Origin: JAMHWF01 sp035911095
GTDB taxonomy: Bacteria; Pseudomonadota; Gammaproteobacteria; Burkholderiales; Burkholderiaceae_C
Length of the DNA stretch: 64,000 bases
Direction of reading: 5' to 3'
NCBI GenBank assembly: GCA_035911095.1
Contig: JAMHWF010000044.1
Span: forward strand, 216,157 to 280,156
The notes beneath the pieces were generated by a model, which worked only from the letters and a program-made list of their open reading frames with translations, was not told the DNA's origin and did not search any database. Below are positions 11,189-19,347 of this stretch, one piece after another. The position numbers and the translations under genes were made by a program. Position 1 is the stretch's first letter. Each line of letters opens with the position of its first letter.

Positions 11189-12262
11189 ATGACCCTGACC
11201 GTCGCGCTGACCATCCTCGGCGTGCTCGTGATCGTTGCCGTGGTCGCCCACGGCCAGTGGCAGTCGCGCAAGGCGGGTGCGAAGCGCCTCGGCGGCGCGC
11301 GCCGCACCGGCGGCGACAGCGGCCGGGACAGCCGCCTCGAGCCCGGCCTCGACGACGGGCGCGAGGCGCCGGTCGAGCCCGGCCTCGACCACCTCGACGG
11401 CGCCTCGCCGCTGCCGGCGCGCGCGGCGCGCACGCGCGCCCAGAACCGCCTCGACGCACTGATCGACGCAATCGTCCCGCTGCGCCTGGAGGCGCCGATC
11501 AGCGGCGAGCTCGCACTGGCCCACCTGCCGACGACGCGCCGCGCTGGCAGCAAGCCCTTCCAGATCGAGCTGCTCGACCCGGTCACCGGCGAATGGGACG
11601 CACCCGTCGCGGGCCAGCAGTACGCCGAGTGCCAGGCCGGCGTGCAGCTGGCCAACCGCGGCGGCGCGCTGAACGAGATCGAGTACTCCGAGTTCGTGCA
11701 GAAGGTCGAGCGCTTCGCCGAAGGCGTGGGCGCGGTGCCCGAGTTCCCCGACATGCTCGACGTGGTCGGGCGGGCGCGCGAGCTCGACGGCTTCGCCAGC
11801 GCGCACGACGCGCAGCTCGCGGTGCAGCTGCGCGCCAGCGGCGCCGCCTGGTCGGTCGGCTACCTGGAGCAGCAGGCCGGCCGCTTCGGCTTCGTGCCCG
11901 GCGCCGTGCCCGGCCGCCTGGTGCAGCCGGCGGCGGAGGAGGGCGCGCCGCCGGTGCTGACGATCGCCTACGACCCCCAGGCCGCGCTGGCCGAAGACCC
12001 GAACCAGGCCACGCTGCGCAGCGTCACCCTGGCCTACGACGTGCCGCAGACCGACCCCGCGGTCGACGCCTTCGACGCCTGGCGCGACGCCGCGCACAAG
12101 GTGGCCGTCGCGATCGAGGCCGAGGTCGTCGACGACGCCGGGCGGCCCCTGCCGGTGGCCGGCTTCGAGCAGATCGGCCGCGAGCTCGAGCAGCTCCACG
12201 CGGCGCTGCAGCGGCGCGACCTGCCGGCGGGCTCGGCGGCGGCGCGGCGGCTGTTCAGCTGA
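11189..12262 (+). CDS. zipA: Cell division protein ZipA homolog
   Basis: Inner-membrane divisome protein that tethers FtsZ. It has one N-terminal membrane segment (about residues 4-22, TVALTILGVLVIVAVVA), then a basic and Gly/Arg-rich linker. A C-terminal ZipA FtsZ-binding-like domain begins around residue 200, with FPDMLDVV and the later ALAEDPNQATLRSVTLAYDV. The 357 residues are typical. It sits 18 bp behind smc and is probably co-transcribed. In many relatives ligA follows; here the next gene is on the opposite strand and no ligA is present in the window. Confidence 0.85.
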   Translation: MTLTVALTILGVLVIVAVVAHGQWQSRKAGAKRLGGARRTGGDSGRDSRLEPGLDDGREAPVEPGLDHLDGASPLPARAARTRAQNRLDALIDAIVPLRLEAPISGELALAHLPTTRRAGSKPFQIELLDPVTGEWDAPVAGQQYAECQAGVQLANRGGALNEIEYSEFVQKVERFAEGVGAVPEFPDMLDVVGRARELDGFASAHDAQLAVQLRASGAAWSVGYLEQQAGRFGFVPGAVPGRLVQPAAEEGAPPVLTIAYDPQAALAEDPNQATLRSVTLAYDVPQTDPAVDAFDAWRDAAHKVAVAIEAEVVDDAGRPLPVAGFEQIGRELEQLHAALQRRDLPAGSAAARRLFS

Positions 12263-12481
12263 AGCGGGCCGGGCAGACCGCCTGCGGCTGCCCCGGCTGC
12301 GTGTGCGCTGCAGCCAGCCGCCTCGGGCCCGGTGTAGCGGTGCTCGACCGAGATGCGTTCTCGCGTGATGCGGTGGTCGGTGTTCAGGGCCGCGCCGGTG
12401 GGGCGTGACGAAGGCGAATCGCGAGACGGGCTGCCCGGGTGGGCGGCGGCGAACGGCGGGCAGACGGCCTCGGCGCGCCGG
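12263..12481. other. Convergent intergenic region zipA / wzi-like gene
   Basis: About 220 bp between two convergent genes. GC-rich with an imperfect hairpin near 12268-12300 (GCCGGGCAG ... CTGCCCCGGC) that could help termination. No T-run and no gene seen. Confidence 0.4.
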
Positions 12482-14055
12482 TCAGCGCAGACGGGCGGCC
12501 GCCGGAGAGGTCCCGGGCTGCCTGAACAGCTCGTCGAGCGCGACGCTGAAGCTGAGGCCCAGCCGGGCCTCGCGGTAGGGCCGCCCGGCCGCGTGCACCC
12601 GCATCCAGCCCACCTCGGGGGTGATGTCGATGCGGCGCCAGCGGGCCTGGGTCGAGGCCTGCAGGCCGAAGAGTCGACCGCGGTAGCGCCGCTGCTCGCT
12701 CTGCGCGACGAAGGCGCCGACACGGGCGCCCAGCGTGCCGTAGTGCAGGCGCATGCGCATGCCGGTCTGCGCATCGAGCGCGCCGAGGGTCAGGATGCGC
12801 GAATCGGGTCCGAACGAGGCGCCGAGCCAGCGCCCGTCCTGCACGTAGCCGCCGGGGTAGGCGTGGTTGCGATAGGCGCAGGGCCCGTCGGCGTCCTGCC
12901 CGACCGGCATGCCGCAGCCGCTCTCCAGCATCTCGGCAAACCAGCGCCAGCGGCCGTCCGCCGACCAGGCCTCCAGGCCGTAGAGGCCGAGCCAGCGCGA
13001 GGGCAGGCCGCCGGCCTCGTCCTCCCCGATCCCTTGCAGATACACGGCGCAACGCAGGCTGCCCGGGCAGCGCAGCCGCAGGTCGACACCGGCGAGCGCG
13101 TTGGCGGCGTCGTCGGCGCGGTCCTCCGGGTCGTCGCGGTTCAGGCCGACGTCGCTCAGCATCTCGAGGAAGCTGCGGGCCGACTGCGGCCTGCCGTGCC
13201 CACCCCATTGCGCGGTGCGCGTCAGGCCGATCTCGAGCCCGTCGAGAGGCCGCAGGCTGAGCCGGCTGCCGACCAGGAACGGGCGGCGCGGCGTCTCGAC
13301 CCCTTCGAGCGCGCCGACGAAGAACTCGAAGCTCCAGGGGCCGAGCCAGGCGAGCCAGGGCGTGGCCGAGGGCATGACCGCGGCGCGCTGCACGCCGAAG
13401 CCGGCGATCGCGGGCGCGTTGTGGCCGAGCACCAGGCTGTCCTGCCAGCCCGGGCCCCACCAGCTGCGGCGCGACCAGGCTTGCCACTGCAGGCCCAGGG
13501 CTTCTGTCGCGAGGGCCGAGCCTTCGAGGCGGGCGGCGACCGCGTCGTCGTCTGCCGCGTCTCCGCCGGCACGCTCCAGACGCAGGCCGAACTGCGCGGC
13601 GAGCGCAGGCGTCTCATGCGCGCCGCCGCGCAGGCCGAGGGCGCTGCCGGGGGTGGCGTCTTCTGCATAGCCGGCCGGCATCGTGCCCGGGTTGCGCAGG
13701 CTGAGGTCGAGGCGGGCGCGCGTCGCCGCGCCGAGCTCGCCGCGCAGGCGGTCGCGGGCGCGCTCGAGCGGCGCGGGCAGGCCGAGGGCAGGGCGTCGAG
13801 AGCCTGCTCGACCGCGCGGCGCGGCAGCGGCCATTGCATCAGCGTCATCTGCAGCCCGCCTTCGTCGGCGAGCAGCGCAAGGTCGTGCCGGGCCACCGCG
13901 CTCGGGCTCCAGGGCGGCGACGGTTCGGCGCCGGCGAGAGCCGACAGGCAGGCCCCGAACAGCAGGCCTGCGAGGCGCCTGATCGAGCGGCCGCCGGCGG
14001 CCGCCGCCGGTCGGGGCCGCGGATCGGCGGAGGCGGTTCGGGGTGTCGTGGCCAA
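12482..14055 (-). pseudogene. Capsule assembly Wzi-type outer membrane protein, frameshifted
   Basis: The N-terminal part reads in one frame from a TTG at 14055. It has a signal-like segment (RLAGLLFGACLSALAGA) and the Wzi-type start HDLALLADEGGLQ followed by WPLPRRAVEQALDALPSA. The rest (from PLERARDRLRGELG to the stop at 12482) continues in a different frame. It has a beta-barrel pattern and the Wzi-like motif SWWGPGWQDSLVLGHNAPAI. The frames join if one C is restored near 13779-13784, inside a run of GGC/CCG triplets. About 525 codons in total, the usual Wzi family length. The gene is therefore either truly inactivated or affected by a sequencing error. Wzi proteins help anchor or assemble capsule polysaccharide at the outer membrane; no capsule genes are nearby. 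Confidence 0.75.
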
Positions 14056-14261
14056 TGGCGATCGGGTGTCGGCGCGGCGGGCACCATCGCGGCCGCTCGC
14101 CGGTCAGCATGCGGCGGCCGGCGCCTCGCTGGCCGCTGGCCGTCGTACACCCCGGACCTGCGAAGGGGCAACGGTTACCTGCGGTCACCGGCCGCAGGCC
14201 GCAGCGTCAGCTTGGCGGCGCCTGCCCGCGAGCGGGGCCTCTGCCGCACCCGGCCCGCGGC

Positions 14262-15455
14262 CTACGTGCCGCGGCCCGCGGTCGCCCCGCGCAGCAGGTG
14301 GCGCGCGATGCTCCAGCGGTGCACCTCCGACGGCCCGTCGTAGATGCGGAAGGCGCGCATGTCCGCGAAGATTCTCGCGACGACGGTCTCGCCGGTCACG
14401 CCCTGCCCGCCGAGCACCTGGACGCTGCGGTCGACGATGCGCCAGGTCGCCTCGGAGGCGACCACCTTCGCCATGCTCGACGCGTGGCGCCCGAGCTCGC
14501 CCTGGTCGAGCGTCCAGGCGCAGTGCCAGATCGCCAGGCGCGCGGTGTGCAGGTCGAGCTCGTTGTCGGCCAGCATGAAGCCCACGCCTTCGTGCTCGCC
14601 GAGTGGCTTGCCGAAGGCGTGGCGTCGCGCTGCATAGGCCAGGGCCACGTCGTGCGCGCGCCGTGCCTGGCCGAGCCAGCGCATGCAGTGCGTGAGCCGT
14701 GCCGGCGACAGCCGCACCTGCGCATAGCGAACCCCTTCGCCCGGCTCGCCCAGCACGTCGGCGGCTGGCACGCGCAAGCCGTCGAAGCGCACCACGCCGT
14801 GCCCGCCGGGAAAGCAGCTGTCGAGCGCCGCCATCTGGCGCTCGACCGCGATCCCCGGCGCGTCCATGTCGGTGAGGAACATCGTCGCCCGGCCCGCATG
14901 CTCGTCGCCTTCGGCATGGCGCGCCATGACGATCGCGAAGGCGGCGCCGGTGGCGCCGGTGATGAACCATTTGAGACCGTCGACGCGGTAATGGTCGCCG
15001 TCGCGCGTGGCCGTCGTCGCGAGCATCGACGGGTCGGAGCCGGCGCCCGGCTCGGGCTCGGTCATGCAGAAGCAGGAGCGCGTGTCGCCGGCGGCCAGCG
15101 GCGCCAGCCAGCGCGCCTTCTGCGCCGGCGTCGCGACCACTTCGAGCAGGTGCATGTTGCCCTCGTCGGGCGCGGCGATGTTCATCGCCACCGGGCCGAG
15201 CGGCGAGTAGCCGGCCTCCTCGAAGACGACCGCCTTCGCGCGGTGGTCGAGGCCGAGGCCGCCGAGCGCGGGCGGCATGTGCGACGAGAGCAGGCCGGCG
15301 GCGCGGCCGCGCGCCACCAGCTCGCGGCGCAGCGACTCGCTCGGGCCATGCGGCGTGCAGCCGGCGTCGCCTTCGAGCGGGATCACCTGCGTCGCGATGA
15401 AGTCGCGCGTGCGCGCCTGGAGTGCGGCGAGTTCGGGCGGGAGGTGGAAGTCCAT
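14262..15455 (-). CDS. Acyl-CoA dehydrogenase (ACAD10/11 / LvaC-like)
   Basis: FAD-dependent acyl-CoA dehydrogenase, 397 residues with the full three-domain layout. FAD/substrate motifs are CFCMTEPEPGAGSDPS and the middle-domain YRVDGLKWFITG. The C-terminal segment FRIYDGPSEVHRWSIARHLL has Asp in the YDG position, as in ACAD10/11-type enzymes, where most ACADs carry YEG. It is divergent from an APH-fold kinase gene (15577), 121 bp apart. In animal ACAD10/11 the two activities are fused, and in the Pseudomonas levulinate pathway LvaA and LvaC are separate proteins. Inference: desaturation of a phosphorylated 4-hydroxyacyl-CoA. A generic fatty acyl-CoA substrate is the alternative. Confidence 0.88.
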   Translation of the reverse strand: MDFHLPPELAALQARTRDFIATQVIPLEGDAGCTPHGPSESLRRELVARGRAAGLLSSHMPPALGGLGLDHRAKAVVFEEAGYSPLGPVAMNIAAPDEGNMHLLEVVATPAQKARWLAPLAAGDTRSCFCMTEPEPGAGSDPSMLATTATRDGDHYRVDGLKWFITGATGAAFAIVMARHAEGDEHAGRATMFLTDMDAPGIAVERQMAALDSCFPGGHGVVRFDGLRVPAADVLGEPGEGVRYAQVRLSPARLTHCMRWLGQARRAHDVALAYAARRHAFGKPLGEHEGVGFMLADNELDLHTARLAIWHCAWTLDQGELGRHASSMAKVVASEATWRIVDRSVQVLGGQGVTGETVVARIFADMRAFRIYDGPSEVHRWSIARHLLRGATAGRGT

Positions 15456-15576
15456 CGTCGTGTTCCTCGTCTGGGCGGGCGGGGCAGACGGCGCGGGGAG
15501 CTTAGCGCGCCAACCGCGCAGCTCGCCCTCGGGGGGCGCCGGTCGGCGTTAGGCTTGCGCCACCCCGACGCCCACC

Positions 15577-16662
15577 ATGTCCGCCACACCCCGCCCCGAT
15601 CCAGACACCGGCGGCACGGCCGTGCCCGCTGGCGCGGTGGCGATCGACTTCGACCCGCGACGCCTGCAGGCCTGGCTGCAAGGCCAGGTGCCCGGCCTGG
15701 AGGGCGCGATGCGGCTGCGGCGCATCGGCGGCGGGCAGTCCAACCCGACCTACTTCGTCGACTTCGACGGCCGCAGCGTCGTGCTGCGCAAGCAGCCGCC
15801 GGGCCCGCTGCTGCCCTCGGCGCATGCGGTCGACCGCGAGTGCCGCATCCTGCGCGCGCTGGCCGCCACCGAGGTGCCGGTGCCGCCCGTGCTCGCCTGG
15901 TGCGACGACCGCGAGGTGGTCGGCACGCCGTTCTACGTGATGGCCTGCCTCGAAGGCCGCGTGCTGCCCGGCCTGGCGTTGCCCGAGGTGCCGGCGGCGG
16001 CGCGGCGCGCGCACGTCCTGGCGATGGCCGAGACGCTGGCGGCCCTGCACGCGGTCGACTGGGCCGCGCTCGGCCTGGCCGACTACGGGCGCACGGGCAA
16101 CTTCTTCTCGCGCCAGCTCGCGCGCTGGTCGCGCCAGTGGGCCGCGTCGAAAGGGGCGGACAACCCCGACGTCGAGCGGCTGATCGCCTGGCTGCCCGCC
16201 CACCTGCCGGCCGACGACACGACGACGATCGCGCACGGCGATTTCCGCATCGGCAACCTGATGTTCGACCCCCGCCAGCCGCGCGTCGTCGCGGTGCTCG
16301 ACTGGGAGCTTTCGACCCTGGGACACCCGATGGCCGACCTGGGCTACGCCTGCATGGCCTGGCACATGGCGCCGGGCGAGTTCGACGGCGTGCGCGGGCT
16401 CGACCTGCCGGCCCTCGGCCTGCCCGACGAGGCGGCGTTCGTCGCGCGCTACCGCGAGGCCTACGCGCGGCGCTGCGGCCGCGAGGCACCGGGGCTCGAG
16501 CCGTTCCACCTCGCGTTCTCGATGTTCCGCTTCGCGGTGATCCTCGAAGGCGTCGCCGCCCGTGCACGCGGCGGCAATGCGGCAAGTGCCGATGCGGCCG
16601 AGGTCGGGGCGCAGGCGGCGGCGTTCGCGCGCCGCGGCTGCGCCGTCATCGACGGCGCCTGA
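15577..16662 (+). CDS. APH-fold phosphotransferase (ACAD11 kinase-domain / LvaA-like)
   Basis: Small-molecule kinase of the aminoglycoside phosphotransferase fold, 361 residues. It shows a nucleotide-binding start (RIGGGQSNPTYFVDF, VVLRKQP), the catalytic Brenner loop IAHGDFRIGNLMFD near residues 218-231 and the metal-binding VLDWELSTLGHP near 243-254. This subfamily is the one fused to acyl-CoA dehydrogenases in ACAD10/11 and includes LvaA, which phosphorylates 4-hydroxyvaleryl-CoA. Its divergent neighbour is an ACAD10/11-like dehydrogenase, which supports a shared pathway. The small partner LvaB of the Pseudomonas system is not seen here. Antibiotic resistance is unlikely. Confidence 0.85.
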   Translation: MSATPRPDPDTGGTAVPAGAVAIDFDPRRLQAWLQGQVPGLEGAMRLRRIGGGQSNPTYFVDFDGRSVVLRKQPPGPLLPSAHAVDRECRILRALAATEVPVPPVLAWCDDREVVGTPFYVMACLEGRVLPGLALPEVPAAARRAHVLAMAETLAALHAVDWAALGLADYGRTGNFFSRQLARWSRQWAASKGADNPDVERLIAWLPAHLPADDTTTIAHGDFRIGNLMFDPRQPRVVAVLDWELSTLGHPMADLGYACMAWHMAPGEFDGVRGLDLPALGLPDEAAFVARYREAYARRCGREAPGLEPFHLAFSMFRFAVILEGVAARARGGNAASADAAEVGAQAAAFARRGCAVIDGA

Positions 16663-16727
16663 GGCATCGACAGGTCGCGAGCACAAGCAGCCCGATGCGG
16701 CCGTCCCGCCGTTCGCGGCGCCGCGGT

Positions 16728-17855
16728 TCAGCGCGAGCCCAGCACCGTCAGCCCCCAGAACACGAGCAGGGCCAGCAGCATGGCGAGCCCGATCTTGACC
16801 CACGAGTAAGGCCGGTCGCCCTCGACCTCGCCGGTCTGGCCGTTGACCACGATCTGCCAGACCTTGCCGCCGAAGCGGTAGCTGCCGATCCACACCGGAA
16901 GCAGCAACTGCTTGAAGCGGATCTCGTCGACCACGGTCTGGCGGCCGTGGACGCGCTGCTCGTCGCCGCCGATGTCGCGCCGCACCGCGGCGACGATCGC
17001 CGGCTCCATGCGGGCCCGCGCCTCGGTGAAGCCGCGCGCTAGGTCGTGGCGGTAGACCTCGACCGTGAAGCCGGCCAGCAGCTCGGGTGCCGGTGGGCGC
17101 AGCTGCTTCAGGTCCCAGCCGTCGAGCACCCGCGCCAGGTGGGCCGGGATCGAAGGCGAGGCCGCCACCAGCACGTCGTCGAAGACGAGCGAGACCGCGC
17201 CGGCGGCGCCGCGCCAGTCGACGACCACCTGCGGGCTCGCCCCGGACCGCGGCCCCGCCACGCGGCGGCGCGTGCCGCGTTCGCCGCGATAGGTGGTGAC
17301 CGTGCGCGCGTCGAAGGTCCACCAGGGCATGTAGACGCCGTGCACGCCGTCGGCCGCGCTGACGCTGCGCTTGAGCGCCGAGGGCGCGAACCAGCGGCTG
17401 CCGACCCAGCGCGCGAACACCTGCTGCGCGGCGGGGGCGTCGAGCGAGAAAGGCAGCGCGGCCTGCGGCAGCAGCAGGGCCTCCTCGTGCGCCTGCTCGA
17501 TCAGCAGCGGCGTGGTGCAGAAGGCGCAGCGGTCGCCGACGACATGGCCCTCGAAGCGGCTCTGCGCGCCGCAGGAAGGGCAGTCGACGACGCGCTCCCG
17601 GCGCGACGGCTCGCGCGCGGCGAGGTCGCGCAGCGTCTGCTCGTAGTCGTGCTCGCGCAGCGCCTCGGCCCGTGCGTCGGGCGTCGGCGCGGGCAGCGTG
17701 CGCGCATGGCCACAGGCGCTGCAGGCGAGCGCCGAGCGGCGCGGGTCGAAGGCCATCGCCGCGCCACAGGCCGGGCACTCGAAGCGCCGCGGGCCGATGG
17801 CGCGCGGGATGGCAGGGGTGGGATCCGGTCCGGCGCCGGGCTCTGCGGGGCTCAC
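16728..17855 (-). CDS. Zinc-ribbon membrane-associated protein, function unknown
   Basis: 375-residue protein with two N-terminal zinc ribbons: FECPACGAAMAFDP...LACSACGHA (four Cys, about residues 26-49) and VDCPSCGAQ...DRCAFC (about residues 91-115). A mixed alpha/beta middle region follows, with an MPWWTFDA segment. A single C-terminal membrane helix (IGLALLLALLVFWGLTVLG-like, last 25 residues) ends the protein. Databases label such proteins TFIIB-type zinc-ribbon or primosomal-N'-like, but it has no helicase motifs. No functional context: it lies between unrelated genes, convergent to the kinase and followed by the lipoprotein gene. Confidence 0.7.
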   Translation of the reverse strand: MSPAEPGAGPDPTPAIPRAIGPRRFECPACGAAMAFDPRRSALACSACGHARTLPAPTPDARAEALREHDYEQTLRDLAAREPSRRERVVDCPSCGAQSRFEGHVVGDRCAFCTTPLLIEQAHEEALLLPQAALPFSLDAPAAQQVFARWVGSRWFAPSALKRSVSAADGVHGVYMPWWTFDARTVTTYRGERGTRRRVAGPRSGASPQVVVDWRGAAGAVSLVFDDVLVAASPSIPAHLARVLDGWDLKQLRPPAPELLAGFTVEVYRHDLARGFTEARARMEPAIVAAVRRDIGGDEQRVHGRQTVVDEIRFKQLLLPVWIGSYRFGGKVWQIVVNGQTGEVEGDRPYSWVKIGLAMLLALLVFWGLTVLGSR

Positions 17856-17898
17856 GGGGGCGCAGTGTGCCTGCGCCCGCCTGGTCGGCGGGGAGCCT

Positions 17899-18861
17899 TC
17901 AGCGCACCGGTGCCGTGATCACCTCCAGCGCCACCAGGTTCGACACCTGACGCCCGGCGCGCACGTCGTTCGGCACGACGAGGCGGGCGAAGCTGTTGTC
18001 GGTCAGGGGCGCGCCTTCGAGCTGCCAGGCGATCAGGTTCGGCTGGTTGCCGAAGCCGGGGTCGATCTCGCCCAGCGAGATCGCCGCCTTGTAGCCGTCG
18101 CTGCCGGTGGCGACGACGAACATGCCCAGCACCGGGTTCTTCGTCGAGGCGTCGATGGCGATGCCGACCGTGTCGTTCAGGAAGGTCCAGAGGTCGACAC
18201 CGCCGTAGTTGTCGCCACGGGCGCTGCGGGTCACCTGCGGCAGCGCCTGCAGGGCTGCCAGGTCGTAGGTGCCTGGCCGCAGCACCGAGCCCGAGACGGT
18301 GAAGCGCGTCGACACCCCACCGCCGGCCGCCGCCGCGGTCGAGCCCGTCGGCTGCACGTCGATCCGAACGACGTTCGACACATAGCGCCCGCCGCGCACG
18401 TCGCCCGGCGAGGTGATGCGGAACGGCCCGTCCTCGCCGAGCCCGACCGAGGCGCCGTCGACGGTCTCGGCGTAGGCGACCACGCTTTGCCGGTTGCCGA
18501 AGTTGGGCGACAGCTCGCCGAGCGCGAACACCGCGCGATAGCCGTCCGCGCCGGTGACGCTCACGACGCGGTTCAGCACGTCGTTCCGGACGCCCGGGTC
18601 GAGCTTGAGGCCTGCGTGCTCGAGCAGGCTCCACAGGCTCGCGCCGGTGTAGGTGTGCGCCTGGTCGCCGCTGCCGCTGCGGTAGGCGACGGTCTGTGTC
18701 GTCGCCGGCAGCGCCTCGAGGGCGGCGCGGGTACGGGGGCCGCGCTGCTCGACGTCGCCGTTCAGCGAGAAGGTGCCTCCGTCGTCGCTGGAGCCGCCGC
18801 AACCGGCCAGTGGCGCCAGCAGGGCCAGGCCGAGCAGCAGCGCTTGGATGCGCTTGTTCAT
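17899..18861 (-). CDS. Lipoprotein with two tandem molybdopterin-oxidoreductase-like domains
   Basis: 320-residue predicted lipoprotein: MNKRIQALLLGLALLAPLAGC with Cys21 in a lipobox, and a strong ribosome binding site (AAGGAGG) before the ATG at 18861. The mature part contains two copies of one module. The first has YTGASLWSLLEHAGL and GADGYRAVFALGELSPNFG; the second has YGGVDLWTFLNDTVGI and GSDGYKAAISLGEIDPGFG. This pattern resembles the sulfite-oxidase-type molybdopterin-binding fold, but I see no cysteine for Mo ligation inside either module, so cofactor binding is doubtful. Divergent from the cobalamin riboswitch/btuB unit; no functional link is proven. Confidence 0.7.
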   Translation of the reverse strand: MNKRIQALLLGLALLAPLAGCGGSSDDGGTFSLNGDVEQRGPRTRAALEALPATTQTVAYRSGSGDQAHTYTGASLWSLLEHAGLKLDPGVRNDVLNRVVSVTGADGYRAVFALGELSPNFGNRQSVVAYAETVDGASVGLGEDGPFRITSPGDVRGGRYVSNVVRIDVQPTGSTAAAAGGGVSTRFTVSGSVLRPGTYDLAALQALPQVTRSARGDNYGGVDLWTFLNDTVGIAIDASTKNPVLGMFVVATGSDGYKAAISLGEIDPGFGNQPNLIAWQLEGAPLTDNSFARLVVPNDVRAGRQVSNLVALEVITAPVR

Positions 18862-19054
18862 CGTGTCTCCTCCTTGTTCTTCGACATATTCATGATGACA
18901 CAACGAGGAGTTTCCGGCGCGGTGCGAATGCTCTGGTGCGCGCTCGACGGATCGCCGTGGGGGCATGTCGAAGCGGATATGGCGCGACACCGTTGCGGCG
19001 AGTCGGGGCGGGTCTGCGGCCGTGCGCGACAGGGCGGCCGCTATGATCCCGGCC

Positions 19055-19262
19055 GTTGGTGCTCGCGCCGTTTCACGGCGGCGCAGTTGAACGGGAATCA
19101 GGAAGGCCCGGGGCAGCCCGCCCCGGCACGGCCCCAACCTGAGCTGCCCCCGCAACGGTAAGTGGACGAGGGTTCGCGCCCTCAGCTCGTGTCGGATCCC
19201 ACTGGGCCAGTCGGCCTGGGAAGGGCACACGGGTCGCCTCCATCAGCCCGGATACCGGCCAA
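19055..19262 (+). promoter_or_regulatory. Cobalamin (AdoCbl-type) riboswitch
   Basis: Senses cobalamin in the leader of the btuB-cob operon and represses it when B12 is abundant. The conserved blocks are present in order: GGTGC near 19058, the AACGGGAATCAGGAA core near 19087, CTGAGCTGCCCCCGCAACGG (about 19140-19159) with GTAAG after it, TGGGAAGG near 19217, and the B12 box AGCCCGGATACCGGCC at 19245-19260. It ends 86 bp before the btuB ATG. Confidence 0.95.
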
Positions 19263-19268
19263 CGGGGT

Positions 19269-19316
19269 GGCGCGCCGCAGGGCGCGCCGTGAGGTGCGGC
19301 CCGCGGGGAAGCGGGC
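19269..19316 (+). promoter_or_regulatory. Hairpins between riboswitch and btuB, probable expression platform
   Basis: Two stable stems follow the aptamer: GGCGCGCC(19269-19276)-GCAG-GGCGCGCC(19281-19288), a perfect 8-bp stem, and GCCCGC(19299-19304)-GGGGAA-GCGGGC(19311-19316). No T-run follows, so control is more likely at translation initiation or through Rho than by an intrinsic terminator. The btuB start lacks a clear Shine-Dalgarno sequence. Confidence 0.5.
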
Positions 19317-19347
19317 TCGCACGTGCTGCGTTCTCTCTTCCTCCCTC

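Noticed and set aside
7556..12199. Very long open frame (over 1,500 codons) on the minus strand opposite smc and zipA
   Set aside because: Antisense shadow of high-GC coding sequence. Its translation is Leu/Ala/Arg/Gly/Val-rich without motifs, whereas the plus strand encodes unmistakable SMC and ZipA.
15577..16662. Aminoglycoside resistance kinase
   Set aside because: It has the APH fold, but the subfamily and the divergent acyl-CoA dehydrogenase point to acyl-CoA metabolism.
15502..17778. Minus-strand open frame of 758 codons
   Set aside because: It runs antisense to the APH kinase and out of frame through the zinc-ribbon gene. Composition is Arg/Ala-rich with no domain pattern.
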